From Pedobacter borealis DSM 19626 (GTDB taxonomy: Bacteria > Bacteroidota > Bacteroidia > Sphingobacteriales > Sphingobacteriaceae), in assembly GCF_000708285.2 (NCBI RefSeq), contig NZ_JAUG01000043.1:1-61224 (forward strand): a stretch of DNA of 61,224 nucleotides, in the 5' to 3' direction. Shown piece by piece: positions 57,273-61,224 of the stretch (positions within the stretch are counted from its first letter, which is position 1; every line of letters starts with the position of its first letter). The notes under the pieces are model-generated. The model ran no database searches. It saw only the letters and a program-made list of their open reading frames with translations, and was not told where the DNA came from. The position numbers and the translations under genes were made by a program.

Positions 57273-57303
57273 TTGTAGCATCCGTATTAAAAGCTTATTT
57301 TTG
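57273..57303 (+). promoter_or_regulatory. consensus promoter directly before the second FKBP gene
   Basis: TTG (57273-57275), 20 bases, then TATTTTTG (57296-57303) is a perfect Bacteroidota promoter. Transcription would start at about 57309-57311, on the ATG at 57310, so this transcript is predicted to be leaderless. Confidence 0.65.
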
Positions 57304-57309
57304 CGATTG

Positions 57310-57795
57310 ATGGTTAAGTTTAAATATTTTATACTCATGATCTGCTTTGCAGGGTGCTTAGCAGCCTGTAAGAAAAATGTGCCGGTTGATGATTACGACC
57401 CTACGCCACAGTTTAAGGCTGATACTGCTGCAATAAGTGCTTTTGTGAAGACTAATAATATCTCGGCTACGAAAGATGCCAGTGGTATATTTTATCAGAT
57501 ATTAGAACCAGGAACAGGAAGTGTGGTGTATACAGCATCTACAAAAATCACTTCTGATTATGAAGGAAGATTATTAAACGGAACTATTTTCGATAGTACC
57601 AAAGGAACCCCAACCTCGTTTCTACTTGGAAACGTTATTGTAGGATGGCAATTTGGGATTCAAAAAATACAAAAAGGTGGTAAGATCAGATTGATAATGC
57701 CTTCTTATTACGCTTATGGGACACAATCACCTTCAGCTTTGGTTCCGGCAAATTCAATACTTGATTTTACTATAACACTTACAGACGTACAATAA
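57310..57795 (+). CDS. FKBP-type peptidyl-prolyl isomerase lipoprotein 2
   Basis: From the ATG at 57310 this is a 161-residue lipoprotein (lipobox LAAC, Cys at residue 20). The FKBP domain starts near residue 75 with KITSDYEGRLLNGTIFDSTKG, then VIVGWQFGIQKIQKGGKIRLIMPSYYAYG and NSILDFTITL. It is paralogous to the gene at 56724, sharing ISA.KDASGIFYQI.EPG.GS just before the domain. The in-frame TTG at 57301 lies in the -7 box and is rejected. The next gene starts three bases after its stop. Confidence 0.92.
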   Translation: MVKFKYFILMICFAGCLAACKKNVPVDDYDPTPQFKADTAAISAFVKTNNISATKDASGIFYQILEPGTGSVVYTASTKITSDYEGRLLNGTIFDSTKGTPTSFLLGNVIVGWQFGIQKIQKGGKIRLIMPSYYAYGTQSPSALVPANSILDFTITLTDVQ

Positions 57796-57798
57796 TAA

Positions 57799-58668
57799 AT
57801 GAACAAATTTACTAAACTTAGCCTATTCGCACTTTTACTGGCTACTACAATCTTCAGCTCATGTAAAAAGGAATATGAGTCTATTGAAAGTGTAGATGAT
57901 GCCGCTATCCAGGCTTATCTTAAAAAGAATAATCTTACCTTCACTAAAGATACAAAAGGCTATTATTATAAACTCACAGATGTAGGTTCTGGTGCAAGTG
58001 TTGCAAACCAAGATTCGGTTTATTATTCATATATCTTTAAAACCTTATCCGGGCAGGTGCTAAATCAAACATCTGATTTAATGATTCCAGGTACCTTTTT
58101 GGGTTATACAGATCGATTTACCATTAATAGCGTATCGTATGTATTTGCGCCAATTAGAGAAGTGCTAACCAAATTAAAAAGAGGTGGCAAAGCAACTTTA
58201 ATTATGCCTTCTAGCATGGCTTTTGGTAGGAACGGCGTAAGTTTTTTAAATATTGGATCAAATGAAAATATCCTTGTTGATTTAGGGATATATGCTGGAG
58301 CGAAAAGACATGAAATAGATGAATTTGAGATCAATAAATTCGTTACCAATAATAATTTAACACTGATTAAAGATCCTTCTAGAGCACGCTATAGCATTAC
58401 CACCCCTGGAACAGGAACTGATGTAATTAATGTGAACTCTACAATAGTTGCTAACTATACCGTTCGCTATTTAGATGGAACAGTTTTACAAAGTAGTACT
58501 GATGGAACTTTTACTGATGTTTTAAGTAATTTATATAAAGGTTGGCAATTAATATTACCAGGGAAAGTAACAGCTGGCGGAAAGCTTCGTCTTATTATTC
58601 CTGCTGATTTAGCTAACGGGGTATCTCCTTTAGATTTCGATATTGAAATTGTAAAGGTTACGAATTAG
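57799..58668 (+). CDS. lipoprotein with two divergent FKBP-like domains
   Basis: This 289-residue lipoprotein (lipobox IFSSC, Cys at residue 22) contains two tandem FKBP-like segments. The first (about 40-165) reads DSVYYSYIFKTLSGQVLNQTS and LTKLKRGGKATLIMPSSMAFG, the second (about 175-289) reads NSTIVANYTVRYLDGTVLQSS and GWQLILPGKVTAGGKLRLIIPADLANG. Both have lost much of the FKBP active-site pattern (no intact YEG/FDxS), so a binding rather than catalytic role is likely. Three bases separate it from the previous gene, so the two are one operon. Its 3' end overlaps the convergent photolyase gene by 11 bases. Confidence 0.85.
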   Translation: MNKFTKLSLFALLLATTIFSSCKKEYESIESVDDAAIQAYLKKNNLTFTKDTKGYYYKLTDVGSGASVANQDSVYYSYIFKTLSGQVLNQTSDLMIPGTFLGYTDRFTINSVSYVFAPIREVLTKLKRGGKATLIMPSSMAFGRNGVSFLNIGSNENILVDLGIYAGAKRHEIDEFEINKFVTNNNLTLIKDPSRARYSITTPGTGTDVINVNSTIVANYTVRYLDGTVLQSSTDGTFTDVLSNLYKGWQLILPGKVTAGGKLRLIIPADLANGVSPLDFDIEIVKVTN

Positions 58669-59959
58669 ATAAAGCTTCTTTAAAAACTTTTAAAACCCTT
58701 TCTCTTGCAAATGTATGCTCAACTATTGGTTGGGCATATTTTTTTGTCCCAAATTCTGGTACCCACTTTTTAATATAATCGAACCTAGGGTCGAATTTTT
58801 TAGTTTGAAGTTCAGGATTAAAAACCCTAAAGTATGGTGCGGCATCGTTCCCTGATCCGGCGGCCCATTGCCAGCCCCCTACATTGCTTGCCATTTCGTA
58901 GTCCAATAATTTTTCGGCAAAATAAGCTTCTCCCCAGCGCCAATCGATGAGTAAATGTTTGGTTAAAAAACTGCCCACAATCATGCGTACACGGTTGTGC
59001 ATCCAGCCGGTTTGGTTGAGCTGCCTCATGCCGGCGTCTACAATGGGGTAACCGGTATTGCCTTCGCACCAGGCCTTAAACTCATCTTCGTTGTTGCGCC
59101 ATTTAATTTTATCGTATTGTTTTTTAAAAGAATCGAAAGCTGAGTAGGGGAAGTGCCAAAGTATGATCATATAAAATTCCCGCCATGCCAATTCTGAGAG
59201 CCAGACATTCGATTTCGCTTCCAATGCATCCTTAACTGCTTTCCGGATGCTTAACGTTCCAAAACGCAAATGCAGTCCGATATGTGTGGTGCCATCAAGC
59301 GCAGGGAAATCACGTTCTTTTGCATAATCGTCGAGTTTGTTTTTATAGCTGATTTTCGGGAAATTCAGTTTGCTTCTTTCAAAGCCCATCTCTTTTAACG
59401 TTACACCAGGCAAATGCTCAGTTTTAAGTAAATTTTCGAAGTATTTTTTAGTAGGATAAGCCTTTACATAAAAATCGTTCAGCTTGGCATGCCATTGTTT
59501 GTAAAAAGGGGTAAAAACAGTATAGGGTGTTTTATCTGCTTTTAGGATTTCGTTTTTTTCAAAAATAACCTGATCCTTGTACGTTTTGAAGGCTATTTTT
59601 TCGCTGGTTAAAAATTCGGCAATGTTATCATCACGTTCGCGGGCATAAGGTTCGTAGTCATGATTGGTATATACGCCCTTAACATCATATTCCTTTAAAA
59701 TCTCTGACCATATTTTTTCGGGCTTGCCATATTTTACCAATAAATCTGACCCATGTAGCTGAAGTTCTTTTTTTAAATCCTCAACGGTTTGGTAAATGAA
59801 AGTTACGCGGGCATCAGCTATTGGAAGTTTATCCAATATGTTTTGATCAAAAATAAACAATGGTAAAACCGGATAACCGCTTTTAAGGGCATGATACAAA
59901 GCAGCATTATCTGCTAAACGTAAATCGCGGCGAAACCAGTGAATGGATATTGAAGTCAT
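58658..59959 (-). CDS. deoxyribodipyrimidine photolyase (cryptochrome/photolyase family)
   Basis: This 433-residue protein repairs UV-induced pyrimidine dimers using blue light. The N-terminal alpha/beta antenna domain begins SIHWFRRDLRLADNAALYHA. The FAD domain contains GTTHIGLHLRFGTLSIRK, WREFYMIILWHFP, GYPIVDAGMRQLNQTGWMHNRVRMIVGSFL, and the strongly conserved NVGGWQWAAGSGNDAAPYFRVFNP, all typical of class I CPD photolyases. The length is slightly below the 470 residues of E. coli PhrB. The gene is alone on the minus strand and convergent with the FKBP operon. Confidence 0.94.
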   Translation of the reverse strand: MTSISIHWFRRDLRLADNAALYHALKSGYPVLPLFIFDQNILDKLPIADARVTFIYQTVEDLKKELQLHGSDLLVKYGKPEKIWSEILKEYDVKGVYTNHDYEPYARERDDNIAEFLTSEKIAFKTYKDQVIFEKNEILKADKTPYTVFTPFYKQWHAKLNDFYVKAYPTKKYFENLLKTEHLPGVTLKEMGFERSKLNFPKISYKNKLDDYAKERDFPALDGTTHIGLHLRFGTLSIRKAVKDALEAKSNVWLSELAWREFYMIILWHFPYSAFDSFKKQYDKIKWRNNEDEFKAWCEGNTGYPIVDAGMRQLNQTGWMHNRVRMIVGSFLTKHLLIDWRWGEAYFAEKLLDYEMASNVGGWQWAAGSGNDAAPYFRVFNPELQTKKFDPRFDYIKKWVPEFGTKKYAQPIVEHTFARERVLKVFKEALSNS

Positions 59960-59994
59960 TGAAGGGGATTATAAGGAAACTAATTAATTTTTTA

Positions 59995-60069
59995 CGTCAT
60001 GCTGAACTTGTTTCAGCATCTTTTAGCGCAGTTATACTGGTAAGATCCTGAAATAAATTCAGGATGACG
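59995..60069. repeat. imperfect inverted repeat with GTCATSCTGAA arms
   Basis: The left arm at 59995-60022 starts CGTCATGCTGAACTTGTTTC; the right arm at 60042-60069 is its imperfect complement (reverse: CGTCATCCTGAATTTATTTC). It lies between the photolyase and epimerase genes. Confidence 0.65.
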
Positions 60070-60097
60070 ACCATTTAACAAGTTAACCAATTAAAAA

Positions 60098-61000
60098 CTA
60101 TTTGTACAGATCCTTCAAAGCATCCTCCAAATGTGTGAATTTAAATTTAAATCCTGCATCCAGAATTTTTTGAGCTGAGGTATTGGTGCTCATTAAAACA
60201 GCTTCTACCCGTTCTCCTAATAGTAGCGATAGCGCCTTTTTAGAGACTTTAAATGGCCATATTGGGCGATGCAAACGTTTGGCAATGGCTTTGGTTAACG
60301 CCTTATTGGTGACCGGAAAAGGAGCACAGGCATTATAACAATTCTCCATTTTAAGATTTTCGATGGCTTCGATGTACATTTCTACCATATCATCAATATG
60401 CAGCCAGGGAGCCCATTGTTTACCTGTACCTAAAGCTGCTCCGGCAAATAACTTAACTGGTTGATCGAGTTGTGGTAAAGCACCTCCGTGATTACTTAAA
60501 ACAATCCCGGTACGGAGTTTTACAATCCGGAGGCTTAGCTTTTTTCCTTGGTCTACGGCATCTTCCCAAAGCTTACAGCATTCGGCTAAAAAGCCATAAC
60601 CGTTGGGGCTTTCTTCTGTTAAAATTTCATCACCACAATCGCCATAAAAACCAACTGCCGAAGCAGAAATGAACGATTTTAGTTGATGATCGGGTTTAGA
60701 TTTAATGGTTTTAAAGAGTAATTCTGTTGATTTTACACGGCTATCGATGATCTGTTTTTTGCGTTCGTTGGTCCATTTTTTATCCGCCACAGGTTCTCCC
60801 GCTAAATGAATGACCGCATCCACACCATTCAAACAGTCAGCATCAATAGTTCCTTTGTAAACATCCCACACAAAATTATTTGGGTCACTACTCTTTTTTC
60901 GTGAAAGTATATTCACCTCGTAACCCTTGCTTAGCAAATGTTTTTTCAGCTCAGTACCCACAAGTCCCGTAGCCCCGGTAATCAGAATCTTCTTTGCCAT
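60098..61000 (-). CDS. TIGR01777-family NAD-dependent epimerase/dehydratase-like protein
   Basis: This 300-residue protein of the extended short-chain dehydrogenase type has a nucleotide-binding motif GATGLVG at residues 9-15, the NADP-type loop LSRKK, and the TIGR01777 signature GVDAVIHLAGEPVADKKWT followed by SASAVGFYG and RTGIVLSNHGGALPQL. The DUF1731 C-terminal part ends at LLGERVEAVLMSTNTSAQKILDAGFKFKFTHLEDALKDL. Members resemble E. coli YfcH and plant division-factor GC1; the substrate is not known. The gene is monocistronic and lies 138 bases upstream of the photolyase start on the same strand. Confidence 0.92.
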   Translation of the reverse strand: MAKKILITGATGLVGTELKKHLLSKGYEVNILSRKKSSDPNNFVWDVYKGTIDADCLNGVDAVIHLAGEPVADKKWTNERKKQIIDSRVKSTELLFKTIKSKPDHQLKSFISASAVGFYGDCGDEILTEESPNGYGFLAECCKLWEDAVDQGKKLSLRIVKLRTGIVLSNHGGALPQLDQPVKLFAGAALGTGKQWAPWLHIDDMVEMYIEAIENLKMENCYNACAPFPVTNKALTKAIAKRLHRPIWPFKVSKKALSLLLGERVEAVLMSTNTSAQKILDAGFKFKFTHLEDALKDLYK

Positions 61001-61123
61001 CTTTTTAAAACACTAAAGATACAAAAGGGTTTTTTTAAAGACTAAAGACTAAGTCAGGGAAATCGCTTTTAACTTTTCTCTGATAATTCTTCCTCTTTCT
61101 GCGCATACCTAAGCATTATGTTT

Positions 61124-61187
61124 GCCACGGAAGCACGAAAACACGGAAAAATTTACTTCTTCTCCGTGATTTCTGTGTTTCCGTGGC
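61124..61187. repeat. imperfect inverted repeat near the window end
   Basis: GCCACGGAAGCACGAAAACA near 61124 is nearly complementary to the segment ending TGTGTTTCCGTGGC at 61187. The remaining sequence to 61224 has no gene. Confidence 0.55.
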
Positions 61188-61224
61188 TAATTAATTTTTG
61201 CACATGTTTTAAAAGCGATTTCCC

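Noticed and set aside
1..61224. tRNA or rRNA genes, prophage, intact insertion sequences
   Set aside because: None was recognised on either strand by reading; short tRNAs could still be missed without a covariance-model search.

Overview
The window looks like chromosomal DNA of a Bacteroidota species, most likely a Pedobacter-type member of the Sphingobacteriaceae. The evidence is the AT-rich sequence, two tandem SusC/SusD pairs, DUF4843 and PKD-like lipoproteins, TlpA-type thioredoxins, LytS/LytTR two-component genes, the near absence of Shine-Dalgarno sequences, and several promoters fitting the Bacteroidota consensus (TTG or TTTG, about 20 bases, TAnnTTTG). The genus is inferred; no rRNA or marker gene is present.

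Layout. (1) 554-20995: a collinear plus-strand locus of SusC-SusD, SusC-SusD, a DUF4843 lipoprotein, a PKD-like lipoprotein, two paralogous 838/839-residue zinc-metalloprotease proteins (the first has lost every zinc ligand) and two secreted thioredoxin-fold proteins. It looks like a system for capturing and cutting peptides or proteins at the cell surface. (2) 21242-28348: an island bounded by two nearly identical ~149-bp terminal-inverted-repeat elements in opposite orientation. It holds a full-length class I lanthipeptide dehydratase (LanB), a sensor histidine kinase, two short duplicated peptide genes found here by reading the sequence (25671-25820 and 25873-26013), a LytTR response regulator, a small unknown protein and a stand-alone type I restriction R-like nuclease domain. 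The two peptides look like RiPP precursors but contain no cysteine, and no LanC cyclase or dedicated transporter is visible. A dehydrated but ring-free, possibly signalling, peptide is the most interesting hypothesis in this window. (3) 28374-37711, minus strand: htpG, a single-domain response regulator, a BadF-type kinase, and a TolC/RND/membrane-fusion efflux operon. (4) 38087-48101: an M61 peptidase, a small outer-membrane protein, a long-chain acyl-CoA synthetase overlapping a gamma-glutamyltransferase lipoprotein, a DUF885 protein and an OmpA-family protein. (5) 48601-56360: an unknown secreted protein, then a MarR regulator followed by fadN-fadA-fadE beta-oxidation genes, with repeat elements (one carrying a broken four-helix-bundle/S23 gene) between the fad genes. 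(6) 56724-61000: three FKBP-type lipoproteins, a photolyase and a TIGR01777 epimerase-like protein.

How the parts work together. Region 1 would import and degrade peptides, with periplasmic thioredoxins supporting the secreted proteins. Region 2 would make and sense a modified peptide: kinase and regulator bracket the precursor genes, and similar 13-base motifs lie both in the precursor promoter and upstream of the regulator. Region 5 is a fatty-acid degradation unit under a MarR protein whose own promoter carries a perfect palindrome at the expected start of transcription. Short palindromic elements whose arms contain GTCAT[C/G]CTG are scattered through intergenic gaps from 21 kb to 60 kb. 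I saw no tRNA, rRNA, CRISPR array, prophage or intact transposase.
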